The translations under genes and the position numbers were made by a program. From positions 186,001 to 250,000 of the forward strand of contig NZ_LXKA01000349.1 in NCBI RefSeq assembly GCF_001645125.1: a DNA stretch of 64,000 nt. Reading direction: 5' to 3'. Below, piece by piece: positions 16,733 through 25,525 of this stretch. Within the stretch, counting starts at the first letter, position 1; the number at the start of each line of letters is the position of its first letter. The stretch comes from Paraburkholderia ginsengiterrae. Lineage in GTDB: Bacteria; Pseudomonadota; Gammaproteobacteria; Burkholderiales; Burkholderiaceae. The notes beneath the pieces were generated by a model that did not search any database, was not told the origin of the DNA, and worked only from the letters and a program-made list of their open reading frames with translations.

Positions 16733-17905
16733 ATGAATGTGGCGATCGTGCACGACTGGCTGATCGCGCCGGGCGGGGCAGAGAAGGTGATCGAACAGAT
16801 CATCGAGTGCTTCCCGGACGCGGATCTTTTCAGTCTTGTCGATTTCCTCGAAGACCGCAGACCACTCGGCGGAAAACCGGTTACCACCTCATTCATTCAG
16901 CGCCTGCCGTTTGCGCGGCGCGGTTGCCGTGCCTATCTACCGTTAATGCCGCTTGCTTTCGGACAATTCGATCTGTCCGGTTACGACCTGATTATTACGA
17001 GCTCGCATGCGGCCGCCGCGGGTGTGCTGGCTGGTCCGGATCAGACTCATGTGAGTTACCGGCACTTGTCCACGCGCTATGCATGGGACCTGCAGCATCA
17101 GACTCTGCACGAAGCGGGGCTGACGCGCGGGCCAAAGTCGTGGGCCGCGCGCGTGTGGCTTCACTATCTGCGCGGCCGGGAATCACAGTCCATGAATGGC
17201 GTCGACCGTTTGATCGCGAGCTCGCGCTCCACGGCGCGTCATGTGATGAAGACCTGCCGGCGCGATGCCGCCGTGATTCCGCCTCCCGTGGACGTACGCG
17301 AATTCGAACTGTGCGTGCACAAGGAAGATTTTTATCTGACTGCCGCGCGGATGGTGCCCTATCAGCGCATCGATCTGATCGTCGACGCGTTCAACGCCAC
17401 GCCGCATCGCAAGCTGATCATGATCGGCGACGGGTCGCAGATGGCCGCGATTCGCGCCAAGGCCGGCCCGAACGTAACGATGCTCGGTGATCAGCCGTAC
17501 GAGGTGCTCAAGGCGCATCTGCAGCGTGCGCGTGCCTTCGTGCTCGCCGCCGACGAAGATGCCAACGCCGTCGCGCTGGCGGCGCAGGCATGCGGCACGC
17601 CGGTGATCGCACTCGGCCAGAGCAGCGCGCTCGACACGGTGGTGCCGGTCGGCGAGCCGAATCCTACCGGCGTGTACTTCGCATACCAAACGGTCGCGTC
17701 GATGCTGGACGCGATCAACCGTTTCGAGCGTCTACACGATCGGATTACGCCAATGGCTTGCCGCGCGAATGCCGAGCGTTTTTCGCCGGCGGTGTTCCGG
17801 CGCGCCTTCATGGCGGAGGTCACGCGGACGATCGCGGCGGCCGGTCGCAGAAATGACAGATTGTCTGACTATTCGCCTATTGCGAATGTCGAGATATGCA
17901 GGTGA
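16733..17905 (+). CDS. Glycosyltransferase family 4
   Basis: This GT-B fold enzyme has 390 residues. The N-terminal domain has HDWLIAPGGAEKVIEQI (acceptor-side Gly-rich loop) and the middle has IASSRSTARHV. The C-terminal donor domain has AARMVPYQRIDLIVDAF, IGDGSQ and AQACGTPVIAL. It probably transfers a sugar to a lipid-linked exopolysaccharide intermediate, with the WcaJ-type initiator encoded nearby. The conserved EX7E pair is altered: the first acidic residue is kept (ADEDANA, about 274-280) but the second Glu, expected just before AQACGTPV, is Ala. The start at 16733 follows AGGCAGGGG. Confidence 0.85.
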   Translation: MNVAIVHDWLIAPGGAEKVIEQIIECFPDADLFSLVDFLEDRRPLGGKPVTTSFIQRLPFARRGCRAYLPLMPLAFGQFDLSGYDLIITSSHAAAAGVLAGPDQTHVSYRHLSTRYAWDLQHQTLHEAGLTRGPKSWAARVWLHYLRGRESQSMNGVDRLIASSRSTARHVMKTCRRDAAVIPPPVDVREFELCVHKEDFYLTAARMVPYQRIDLIVDAFNATPHRKLIMIGDGSQMAAIRAKAGPNVTMLGDQPYEVLKAHLQRARAFVLAADEDANAVALAAQACGTPVIALGQSSALDTVVPVGEPNPTGVYFAYQTVASMLDAINRFERLHDRITPMACRANAERFSPAVFRRAFMAEVTRTIAAAGRRNDRLSDYSPIANVEICR

Positions 17906-18048
17906 AGTGGGCTTTGCTGTACCGCAGTAAGTCGTAACCAGCCGCTCGGACTTTGGCGTCCGGATGGCTGTCGCTGTCGATTCGCTTCACTTAGCCGACA
18001 CGGGCAGAGCGTGCAGGATCACTGCTCGAATCCGTGCGGGGAAATACG

Positions 18049-18353
18049 GTGCGGGTAGCCTGGAAGCAAGCGTGGCCAGGCTTCATAAAGTGACATTCGG
18101 GGGCGCGCAATGCGCTATTGGCGTGGGAATCACTGGCGCAGGCGTGCCTCGCGCATGCCCATAACGACCTGAAACAGACGTTCGCCGACGTGGACTATGC
18201 GCCGCCTTCATGCACCGGTTTCGTATCGATGTGGGCGGCAACCGGTTCCGGATCGTCGCAGCGATTCACTACAACAGGCAGTCGTCATTCGTGCGTCATG
18301 ATTTGACGCGAGCGGAATACGACCTTTGTACGAGGAAGAATTTAAACCCATGA
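18049..18353 (+). pseudogene. higB: Decayed HigB-family toxin gene
   Basis: Read in pieces, this stretch gives a HigB-type mRNA interferase. From GTG 18049 the frame reads VRVAWKQAWPGFIK, then an in-frame TGA (18091-18093), then HSGARNALLAWESLAQA and HNDLKQTFADVDYAP. Near 18200-18212 the reading shifts frame and continues as RFRIDVGGNRFRIVAAIHY, then FVRHDLTRAEYD, the family's C-terminal core, stopping at TGA 18351-18353. The total of 305 bases equals a normal HigB of about 100 residues minus one base. The stop codon and the frameshift together indicate inactivation. The end overlaps the higA start by three bases, as in intact higBA operons. Confidence 0.82.
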
Positions 18354-18772
18354 ATGCCGATCGCCTTCCGGGAGCCTTTCCCGATATCGCTCAAACCTGG
18401 GCCGCGCTGCAAGCCCAGTTGCCGATCACGCCTATTCGCAACGAGCAGGACTACCAGACGATGGTGCGGCTCGCCAACTCGCTCGCCGAGCATCTGAACG
18501 GCAGCGTGGAGGATCCATTATCGGATCTGTTCGCGATCGTTACCGGGCTGGTCGAAAGCTGGGAAGAGCACAACGTGACGATTCCAAAAGCGGAGCCACG
18601 CGAGGTATTGCGGCATCTGCTGGAAACGCATGGGCTCAGGCAGAAGGATCTGATCGGTATCGCGTCACCCACGGTGGTGAGCGACATTCTCGCGGGCCGG
18701 CGCGCCATCAGCAAGAAGGTCGCCAAGGCACTGGCGGTGCGTTTTCATACCGACGTCAGCGCGTTTTTGTAA
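18350..18772 (+). CDS. higA: HigA-family antitoxin / XRE-type regulator
   Basis: This 140-residue protein has a helical N-terminal half (RNEQDYQTMVRLANSLAEHL is the typical HigA segment) and a C-terminal helix-turn-helix, about residues 88-130 (LRQKDLIGIASPTVVSDIL, then RRAISKKVAKALA). In the family it neutralises HigB and represses the operon. Here the gene is intact while the toxin gene before it is broken, leaving an orphan antitoxin. It may persist as an autonomous regulator or as protection against HigB toxins from elsewhere. GAGGAAG precedes the ATG at 18350. Confidence 0.88.
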   Translation: MNADRLPGAFPDIAQTWAALQAQLPITPIRNEQDYQTMVRLANSLAEHLNGSVEDPLSDLFAIVTGLVESWEEHNVTIPKAEPREVLRHLLETHGLRQKDLIGIASPTVVSDILAGRRAISKKVAKALAVRFHTDVSAFL

Positions 18773-18780
18773 TGGCAGGC

Positions 18781-18815
18781 AGCGCCCGGCCCGGTGCCAG
18801 GCGCTTTCCTCTTTC
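18781..18815 (+). terminator. Weak terminator after higA
   Basis: A 6-bp GC-rich stem (18781-18786 with 18800-18805), with two further pairs possible inside, is followed by a pyrimidine-rich TTCCTCTTTCC tract, 8 bases after the higA stop codon. Confidence 0.4.
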
Positions 18816-18936
18816 CTGATAGATGACGGGAGGCCTGGGCCATCGCGCGGCGCGCAACCGGGGCGGCATTGTGGCGCTCGGTCAGGCACGGACAGGGAAG
18901 CGAAGACGTGGGCTTACCGTCTCCGTGCGGGCATGA

Positions 18937-20322
18937 TCAGAACGCGTTGCGTCCGACAAATCCCTTGAAGATCGTGATGAACACAATTTTCATGTCGAAC
19001 CAGAACGACCAGTTGTGGATGTAAAAGAGGTCGAACTTGACGCGCGCTTCCATCTTCTCCACCTTCGTGGTGGCACCGCGATAGCCGTTGACCTGGGCCC
19101 AGCCGGTAATGCCCGGCTTGATCCGGTAGCGGTCCATATAGCCGTACACCTGATCCTTGTAGAGATCGTCGTGTTCGACCGCATGCGGACGGGGACCTAC
19201 CACCGACATCTGACCCAGCAGCACGTTGAGGAACTGCGGCAGCTCGTCAAGGCTGGTGCGGCGCATGAAGCCGCCCAGCTTCGTCACGCGTGTGTCGTTG
19301 CGGGTGGCCTGCGTGACCTGGCCGTGCGCTTCGTGGTGCACGGTCATGGAGCGGAATTTGTAGATCGCGAATGGCCGGCCGTCCACGCCCTTGCGGGTCT
19401 GGCGAAAGAACACCGGACCGGGCGAGCCGAGCTTGATGCCGATCGCCAGCACGACGAAGACCGGCGCGAGCGCCAGCAGCGCGGCCGCCGCGAACAGGCG
19501 GTCGAAGATCAGCTTGGGCCACATCTGCGGCGGCGAGCAGGGCGTCGCGCTCAGATTGAGCGTCGGTAAACCGACGACATCGACCAGCGCGTGATTGAAC
19601 AGCGAGAGGCTGCGCACATCGGGAATGAAACGCAGATTCACGAAGTCATGCCGGAACATGCGCGTGAACCGGTAGATCGTATGTTCTTCTGAAAGCGGCA
19701 ACGCGAGCCAGACTTCGTTCACCCGTTCCTGACGCACCTTGGCGGCGAAGGCGTCGAGATTGGTCAGGACCGGCAGACGGTTAAGCCGCGCGCCGAATGT
19801 GCCGGCGGCTTCAATGGTGGTGTCGAATACGCAGACCGGCTTGAAGCCGGCTTGCGGCGCATGCTCGAGGTGGGCGAGCAGCGAGCGCGAAAAGCCCGGT
19901 GCGCCGACGATCGCGACGGTGCGGCTATTCATCCCGCGGCGGCGCACGCTGCGCAGCGCCACATGCACGAAGCACTTGGTGACGATGATCAGCGTGCCGG
20001 AGATCAGCGTCGAATAACCGAGCCACAGGCGCGACACCGCATCCATGCGATGCAGCGTGAACGCCAGCACGAGCGCGGTGGCGACCACGACGGTCCACGC
20101 GGCGGCCACTCGCGCCAGCATGGCAGGCAAGGGTTTGCCGCGCCAGGTGTCATACACGCCGAAGCCGGGAAACAGCAGCAATACGAGCACGCAGTTGAAC
20201 GCGATCAGAAGGCGTTCCGTATCCGACAGCGACATCGGCGTCGAAAACCGCATCCAGTGAGCGAGCAGGCCACCCGCAATCACGAAGAGTGCATCAAGAC
20301 ATCGCGCAGTATTCCTGAACAT
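18937..20322 (-). CDS. Undecaprenyl-phosphate glucose phosphotransferase, WcaJ type
   Basis: It starts an exopolysaccharide repeat unit by moving glucose-1-phosphate from UDP-glucose onto undecaprenyl phosphate at the inner membrane. The 461 residues have four N-terminal membrane segments (about 8-110), a CoA-binding-like Rossmann region (VAIVGAPGFSRSLL), a fifth membrane segment (about 270-295) and the polyprenyl-phosphate hexose-1-P transferase domain. That domain shows FRSMTVHHEAHGQ, RTSLDELPQFLNVL, MSVVGPRPHA and KPGITGWAQVNGYRG. Length and order match PssY/WcaJ/BceB-type enzymes. It lies 36 bases downstream of a Crp-like regulator gene, suggesting co-expression. Confidence 0.92.
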   Translation of the reverse strand: MFRNTARCLDALFVIAGGLLAHWMRFSTPMSLSDTERLLIAFNCVLVLLLFPGFGVYDTWRGKPLPAMLARVAAAWTVVVATALVLAFTLHRMDAVSRLWLGYSTLISGTLIIVTKCFVHVALRSVRRRGMNSRTVAIVGAPGFSRSLLAHLEHAPQAGFKPVCVFDTTIEAAGTFGARLNRLPVLTNLDAFAAKVRQERVNEVWLALPLSEEHTIYRFTRMFRHDFVNLRFIPDVRSLSLFNHALVDVVGLPTLNLSATPCSPPQMWPKLIFDRLFAAAALLALAPVFVVLAIGIKLGSPGPVFFRQTRKGVDGRPFAIYKFRSMTVHHEAHGQVTQATRNDTRVTKLGGFMRRTSLDELPQFLNVLLGQMSVVGPRPHAVEHDDLYKDQVYGYMDRYRIKPGITGWAQVNGYRGATTKVEKMEARVKFDLFYIHNWSFWFDMKIVFITIFKGFVGRNAF

Positions 20323-20358
20323 AAGTGACTTTATCCGGTAGTCGGCCGAGCCCGTGTT

Positions 20359-21093
20359 TTACTCGACGGTTTCCGCCTGGCGCAGACGCGGCAGAAGGCG
20401 GTCGAATTCGCGCTTGACGAGGCCATAGCATTCGCAGGCACGTGCTTCCAGACCCTTGCGATCGAGCACCTTGATGTGGCCGCGGCTATGATGGATCAGA
20501 CCTTCGTCGTGCAGCTTGCCGGCGGCTTCGGTAATGCCCTCGCGGCGCACCCCGAGCATGTCGGCGATCAGTTGCTGGGTCACGGTCAGATCGTTCGAGG
20601 CGACACGATCCACTTCGATCAGCAGCCAACGGCACAGCTGCTTGCTCAGCGCATGGTGGCGGTTGCAGGCCGCGGTTTGCGCGACTTGCGTCAGCAGGGC
20701 GTGCATGTACAGCAGCATCAGGCGGCGCAGGAAATCGGAGCGGGCGAACTGTTGCTTGAGTGCCTGTGCGCTCATCCGGTAAGCGAAGCCGGCGCACTGC
20801 ACCTGCACGCGATTCGGCATGGTTTCGCCGCCGGTGAGCACCGGCACGCCGGTCATGCCTTCGCGACCGACCGCGGCGATTTCGACGGAGCTGCCGTCTT
20901 CCATCGTCGAGAGCATCGAGATGATCGCGGTGGTCGGGAAGTAGACATGGTGAATGCGCTGGCCGGAGTCGCACAGCAACTGCTCGGTGCGCAGATGAAC
21001 CAGTTCGAGATGGGGAGCCAGTGCCTGCCATTCGTGGGACGGCAATGCGCCGAGCAAATGGTTACCGTGCAGATCGGATTGAAGCGTCAACAT
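20359..21093 (-). CDS. Crp/Fnr-family transcriptional regulator
   Basis: This 244-residue regulator has an N-terminal cyclic-nucleotide-type beta-roll (about 15-130) and a C-terminal winged HTH, with LTVTQQLIADMLGVRREGITE as the recognition region (about 170-190). No cysteine cluster for an Fe-S centre is present, so it is not a classical Fnr. The start at 21093 is preceded by GAGG; the longer frame from 21156 adds a Lys/Gln-rich stretch without a ribosome binding site. Its place just before the WcaJ-type gene suggests that it controls polysaccharide initiation, which is an inference from context. Confidence 0.87.
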   Translation of the reverse strand: MLTLQSDLHGNHLLGALPSHEWQALAPHLELVHLRTEQLLCDSGQRIHHVYFPTTAIISMLSTMEDGSSVEIAAVGREGMTGVPVLTGGETMPNRVQVQCAGFAYRMSAQALKQQFARSDFLRRLMLLYMHALLTQVAQTAACNRHHALSKQLCRWLLIEVDRVASNDLTVTQQLIADMLGVRREGITEAAGKLHDEGLIHHSRGHIKVLDRKGLEARACECYGLVKREFDRLLPRLRQAETVE

Positions 21094-21726
21094 GATCGGT
21101 CCTCGCATGAAAGCCGCGCTTTGCGAAACTTTCTGTTTTTGATCCGATGCCTGCATCCCTTGGTGAACGTAGTGCTGCGTGGCGAGCAGCGAAGGATGAA
21201 CAGGACCGGCCCCGTAATGGCCTGATGCGCCGCCGCCGGTCTTGTCGATCTCGTTTGCGGTGACGCGGTGTTGCCCTCACCACATAGCGAGGAGCGTGCC
21301 AACGGTAGGGAAAACGAGCAACGAAGGGGCACAAGGCGGCAGACGGTACCGCCGCGCGAAGCCGGATGTGGCTTTTTGTTTCAATTCTGTACAACACCCG
21401 CTTAACCGGCGGGAGCGTCGCTGCGTCGTCATATTCGGCTCAAAGCCTTGGTGGGATTGGCCTAGCGGTTGGCGGACGGAGTATGGGGACAAGTCCCCAG
21501 GCGCTCAACCTGCCGCTGCATGCACGTTTTAACGCGCGGTCCGGGATGTGCCGGAAATGATTCAGATGTGTTCAATGCACTTGGTACGGTGCCGTGCGGA
21601 TCGCCTTCCAGGTGACGCAAAAGTCTGAGAAAACCCAACACCGATTCCCCAGACCAGACAGGTGGAAGCCCGCAAAACGAGGATTGGCGCGGCTTACGAA
21701 GGGCGTGCTTAGATCAGTGACGACAG
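21094..21726. other. Intergenic region between crp-like gene and the GH2 gene
   Basis: About 630 bases without a supported gene. Several short frames exist on both strands, but none has a ribosome binding site with a recognisable or compositionally typical product. The region must hold the promoter of the crp-wcaJ unit (minus) and the 3' end of the minus operon ending at 21727. No strong hairpin with a T-run was seen. Confidence 0.35.
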
Positions 21727-24396
21727 TTAACCGTAGAACGTGGCGGATAACGCATTGGTCGCGCGCACTTCGCCGGCGGGTGCCGCGCTTGTTGCATCTG
21801 CTTTAAACACCGCATTAGATGCGCACGCAACGAATCTTTCCGGCGGCGTGCGCGCAATGAGCGGCACGAGGGGTACGATAAGCTGGCGGCCCGGCGGAAG
21901 ATGAAAGCCGTCGTGCGCGGCACGATAGTTTGTGTCGACGATATGAACGGAACGCGCAAAGCGCTGTGCAACGATAACGAGCTGCCAGCCGTCGCCGTCG
22001 CGTTCGACCGCGACCGTCAGGCCGAGGTCGTGACGCTCGCCCGCACTGCGCTCCGGAAAATGAAACGCTTCCGAAACGATCCGGCCACTGGCCGCGTCGC
22101 GCAGTGTCGCGATCGTCACGTCATGCGCGCGCGGGCCGAAGCGGTAGGCGTGGGTGAAATCGAAGAACTGGCCAAGGCATTCGGCGGCGCTCAGCCGCTG
22201 CGCGCTGCGCGGCGGCAGTTCGAGTTCGCGGATTGCGGAGACCACCTTGACGTTGCCGTCTCGCAGGCAGATCAGTTCCAGCTGTGCATTGAAGGGCTGC
22301 GCTCGTTCGTTGAGCAGATGAATATCGAGGCCGTTGAGGCCCTCGTCGGTCATGAGCACCTGGACGGGTTGCAGTGTTCTCGCGAGGCCGTGCAGGGCGC
22401 TCTTAGGCCGTCCTGTGGCATCGATCAAGCCCCAGCCGGCGCCGGGACGCAGGTCCTGCAGTTGCCAGACCAGCGCGCCGCCGCAGGTCGAGCCGGCGCG
22501 GCGCCATTCGGCGAACGTCTCGCTCATCACTTCGGCGGCCACCGCGCGAGACAGATCCAGATACCGTTGCGGATCTTCATAGCGCAGGCGCGCGGGCTCG
22601 ACGTCTGATAAGGCCTGCAGATAGTGGTCGCGCACGTCGTCGAAATCCCAGCCGACGCCGGGGTCGCGCGGTACGGCGGCCTTCCAGCGCGGATCATGCG
22701 GATAAATCGTGCCGAGCGCATCCTGCAGCGTGGCGTCGTCGGGCACGTTGGCGAACGCGAGGCATTCGGCCGCGAAGCGCACCTGCGCGCGGCGCACGTC
22801 GTCGAGCGGCCGCTGATAGGCGCCGACGCCGTAATAATGCGTGATGCCCTCATTAGTCGAAAACGGCCATATTCCACCTGAAGGCGAATTGCTGACGTAC
22901 GGCACGTCCGGGCGCTCGCGCGCGACGATGGCGGGCAGCCGCTCGGTAAACAGTGGTTGCACGCGCATCGAAACCGGCAGGCCGAACATGGCCGCCTGCT
23001 GGTCCACCTCGCTGCCGCCGCACAGCACCGCGAGCGAAGCAAAGTGCCGGGTGCGCGTTAGAAACTGGGTGGCCTCGCGCTCGATCGACGCGTTGAATGC
23101 GGCATCGGTCGGGTAGTCGAAATTCGCCAGCGCGAAATCTTGCCAGACGAGCATGCCGTATTCATCGGCGAGCGCGTAGAAGGTGTCGGACTCATACACC
23201 ATCGTGCCGCCCACGCGCAGCATGTTCATGCCTGCATCGCGGGCCAGCGGGAAGGTATCGCGCAATTGCGCTTCGCTGCCTGTGAGCGTGACGAGGTCCG
23301 CGCTGGTCCAGCAGGCGCCGCGGCAGAACACCGGCTGTCCATTGACGCGCAACGCGAAGCCCGCGCCGTCCTCGCCGTAATCCGTTTCGATGCTGCGAAA
23401 GCCGATCGGACCCAGGTCGTGCGATGTGACGTGTCCGTCATCAAGCTGCAACGTCAATGGATATAAAGTGGGCTCGCCATGCGTGTGCGGCCACCAGCGT
23501 TCGGCAAGCGGCACGCGTACCGTGCCCACCAATGTATGGGCATCGCTCCATTGCATAGACGAAACAGCAGCCCCGCATTTGAGCGAGACGCGGCAAGCGC
23601 CGGCCTCGTGCGAATGAACAAAACGTAGCGTCAGCGAAACAACGCCGTCGTCGCCGTCGAGGCGGCTCGATATATCGACGGTGTCGATGGCGTGGGGCGC
23701 GTCGCTGAGCAGTTCGATCGGCCGCCAGGGTCCCACCGCCTGCACCGGCGGACACCAGCCCGGCATGTGGCCGAGCAGGGTGGTGCGCACGTTGCGCAAG
23801 GTCGGCGGTGTGACGAGCCGCGGCCGCCAGCGCGCGCGCGAACGTTTGGCCGCAAGCGCCGGTGTGAGCGAGCGAAAGCACAGCGCGAGCGTCGCGTTGC
23901 CGCGCAGGTCGATGTCGAGGTCGTGAGCCACGAACATCGAATCGGAATCGAGCAGTTTGATGCCGTCGAACCATACTTCGGCAATGGTGGCGAGACCGTG
24001 CAGGCGCAAGCGACGTTTGGCGGCGCTGCTGTCGCCGAGCGCGAGGCGATACCAGTGATCGTCGAAGGCGAGCGGCGGGGGATTGGCGATATCGAATAGA
24101 CCCGCGGCACGGCGCGCGCCGGCGACCGTGCCGGGCACTTGCGCGGCGAGCCAGCCGTGCGTGGGCCAGTCGGCAGGCGATTCGCACGCGCCCGCCGGCG
24201 TGCTCACGCACTGCCAGCCCGTGTCCAGGCGCTGGGGCCAGAGCGTGCGGGAGGTTTGCGCAGGATCAGCGGCGGCGACAGCATCAGCACCGGCATCGGC
24301 ATCGGCGGGCGCGCTGCCGTTGGCTTCATCGAGCGCAGCCGTGGACAGGCCGCTCTCATCATCGGCATCAGGCGTCATGGTCGATCGGCCGTGCAT
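21727..24396 (-). CDS. Glycoside hydrolase family 2, beta-mannosidase-like
   Basis: This large cytoplasmic enzyme has about 889 residues and no signal peptide. An Ala/Asp-rich N-terminal linker precedes the jelly-roll sugar-binding domain (WYRLALG, AEVWFDGIKLL), immunoglobulin-like domains and the TIM barrel (GFALRVNGQPVFCRGACWTS, LRVGGTMVYE, MLVWQDFALANFDYP). The acid/base region reads LCGGSEVDQQ, so the Glu (about 463) is kept but the Asn usual in the GH2 'NE' pair is Ser. RFAAECLAFANVP is the likely nucleophile strand. Starts at 24414 (TTG), 24396 or 24378 are all possible; 24396 has GAGGA 11 bases upstream. It is the last gene of the aminoacyl-carrier operon, 67 bases after the DUF1839 gene. 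Confidence 0.82.
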   Translation of the reverse strand: MHGRSTMTPDADDESGLSTAALDEANGSAPADADAGADAVAAADPAQTSRTLWPQRLDTGWQCVSTPAGACESPADWPTHGWLAAQVPGTVAGARRAAGLFDIANPPPLAFDDHWYRLALGDSSAAKRRLRLHGLATIAEVWFDGIKLLDSDSMFVAHDLDIDLRGNATLALCFRSLTPALAAKRSRARWRPRLVTPPTLRNVRTTLLGHMPGWCPPVQAVGPWRPIELLSDAPHAIDTVDISSRLDGDDGVVSLTLRFVHSHEAGACRVSLKCGAAVSSMQWSDAHTLVGTVRVPLAERWWPHTHGEPTLYPLTLQLDDGHVTSHDLGPIGFRSIETDYGEDGAGFALRVNGQPVFCRGACWTSADLVTLTGSEAQLRDTFPLARDAGMNMLRVGGTMVYESDTFYALADEYGMLVWQDFALANFDYPTDAAFNASIEREATQFLTRTRHFASLAVLCGGSEVDQQAAMFGLPVSMRVQPLFTERLPAIVARERPDVPYVSNSPSGGIWPFSTNEGITHYYGVGAYQRPLDDVRRAQVRFAAECLAFANVPDDATLQDALGTIYPHDPRWKAAVPRDPGVGWDFDDVRDHYLQALSDVEPARLRYEDPQRYLDLSRAVAAEVMSETFAEWRRAGSTCGGALVWQLQDLRPGAGWGLIDATGRPKSALHGLARTLQPVQVLMTDEGLNGLDIHLLNERAQPFNAQLELICLRDGNVKVVSAIRELELPPRSAQRLSAAECLGQFFDFTHAYRFGPRAHDVTIATLRDAASGRIVSEAFHFPERSAGERHDLGLTVAVERDGDGWQLVIVAQRFARSVHIVDTNYRAAHDGFHLPPGRQLIVPLVPLIARTPPERFVACASNAVFKADATSAAPAGEVRATNALSATFYG

Positions 24397-24463
24397 CCAC
24401 GGCGAGTTCCTCAACAGTCGGACAAAACGCGCGGCAACTGTTCGCGCGCTCGCGATGGGCGCG

Positions 24464-25525
24464 TTACAGCGCCAGCGCGGCTAGCGGCGGCAGGGTCTTT
24501 TCGTAAGCGCTTTCGAGCACGTCGAAGCAGTCCTCGCACAGATCGCGGCGCCCGCGGGTGATGGCCCGCACGAGCCGGAACTGCATTACCATGGACTCCG
24601 AAGCGATGCTCTGCGCGGCGTCCGGAATGGCCGGCGGCATGTCGAAACCTTGCGCGCCAAGCCACTGCAAGTACTTCGAGAGAAACTCGAAATTCGCGCC
24701 GAGCTGCCGCATCAGGTTGAACGAGTACGGGTGGAAGAACTTCTCGCCGCGTTCGAGCAGCGTTTCGAGGTGCTCGGGAAACGCGGCTCGCCAGTGCGAA
24801 ATCGGATTGCTGAGCGGCCGCCGGCTCAAATGCGCGCACAGGAGTTCCGCCGAGGCTTCCACGAGCGCGGTGCCTTCGAGCGCGGGCCGCGCCTGCTTGG
24901 CGAATTCCACGTAGGGGAACAGCAGATCGGGCTGGTCCGCGAATTGCGGCAGCTTGCGGAACACGCCGTCGTAGTCTTCGCCGTCGAGCAGGTGATAGCC
25001 GGTGTTGTGGAAATAGCCGAGGCGGCGCGCGGGCGGGTCGATGAAGTCGATGCCCACCGTGGTCTTCGGATGCTCGCGCCGGTACGACGTGGCGCGCGTG
25101 TTCGGCAGGTAATAGCCGTCCACTTCCACCAGCACGGTATGGCCGCGCGTGGTCTGGGCGAGCACGCGGGCTTCGAGCGAATCGTAGATCGCCAGTTCCT
25201 GCACCTGCGTGCCGTAGAGCCGGTCGAGGTCCTCGAGCGGAAACTTGAAGAACGTGAACTGGTCGCCTTCGAAATCCTGCGTGACGGTAAAACCGAACGC
25301 CGCGCGCGGGTCGAGTCCGAAGCCGTGCAGCAACTCGATCCACAGATCCACGTAGCAGTTGGTCTCCTGCCACACGCGATCGCCCTGATGCAGCGCATGC
25401 GACGCGTGCTCGCGCAGGCGCACGGCGGGCATGGCGGTGCTGCCGGAAGCGGGCGGATCGACGCGCCGGTTCAACGGAAAAACGGCGGGCGTGCCATGCG
25501 GCAGAGGTCTCGGCGATGGATTCAT
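24464..25525 (-). CDS. DUF1839 family protein
   Basis: This 353-residue soluble protein is of unknown function. Recognisable blocks are RVWQETNCYVDLWIELLHG, EGDQFTFFKFPLEDL, VLVEVDGYYLPNT and VGIDFIDPPARRLGYFHN. The family is known from Burkholderia, Bradyrhizobium and relatives beside amino acid:[carrier protein] ligase genes. The invariant Cys near residue 56 (ETNCYVD) and the fixed neighbourhood suggest an acyl or aminoacyl transfer role on the carrier-bound intermediate, but this is a guess. Its ATG overlaps the ligase stop codon (ATGA) and follows GGGGAG; the frame extending to 25795 is a shadow of the ligase gene. Confidence 0.82.
   Translation of the reverse strand: MNPSPRPLPHGTPAVFPLNRRVDPPASGSTAMPAVRLREHASHALHQGDRVWQETNCYVDLWIELLHGFGLDPRAAFGFTVTQDFEGDQFTFFKFPLEDLDRLYGTQVQELAIYDSLEARVLAQTTRGHTVLVEVDGYYLPNTRATSYRREHPKTTVGIDFIDPPARRLGYFHNTGYHLLDGEDYDGVFRKLPQFADQPDLLFPYVEFAKQARPALEGTALVEASAELLCAHLSRRPLSNPISHWRAAFPEHLETLLERGEKFFHPYSFNLMRQLGANFEFLSKYLQWLGAQGFDMPPAIPDAAQSIASESMVMQFRLVRAITRGRRDLCEDCFDVLESAYEKTLPPLAALAL

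Noticed and set aside
16411-17490. Frame covering the rpiA-glycosyltransferase gap and the glycosyltransferase gene
   Set aside because: Its second half is an out-of-register shadow of the GT4 gene and the first half has no ribosome binding site or family feature.
17964-18164. Short plus-strand frame in the higB region
   Set aside because: It uses a different register from the HigB-like pieces and ends inside them; the HigB homology in the other two frames explains the sequence better.
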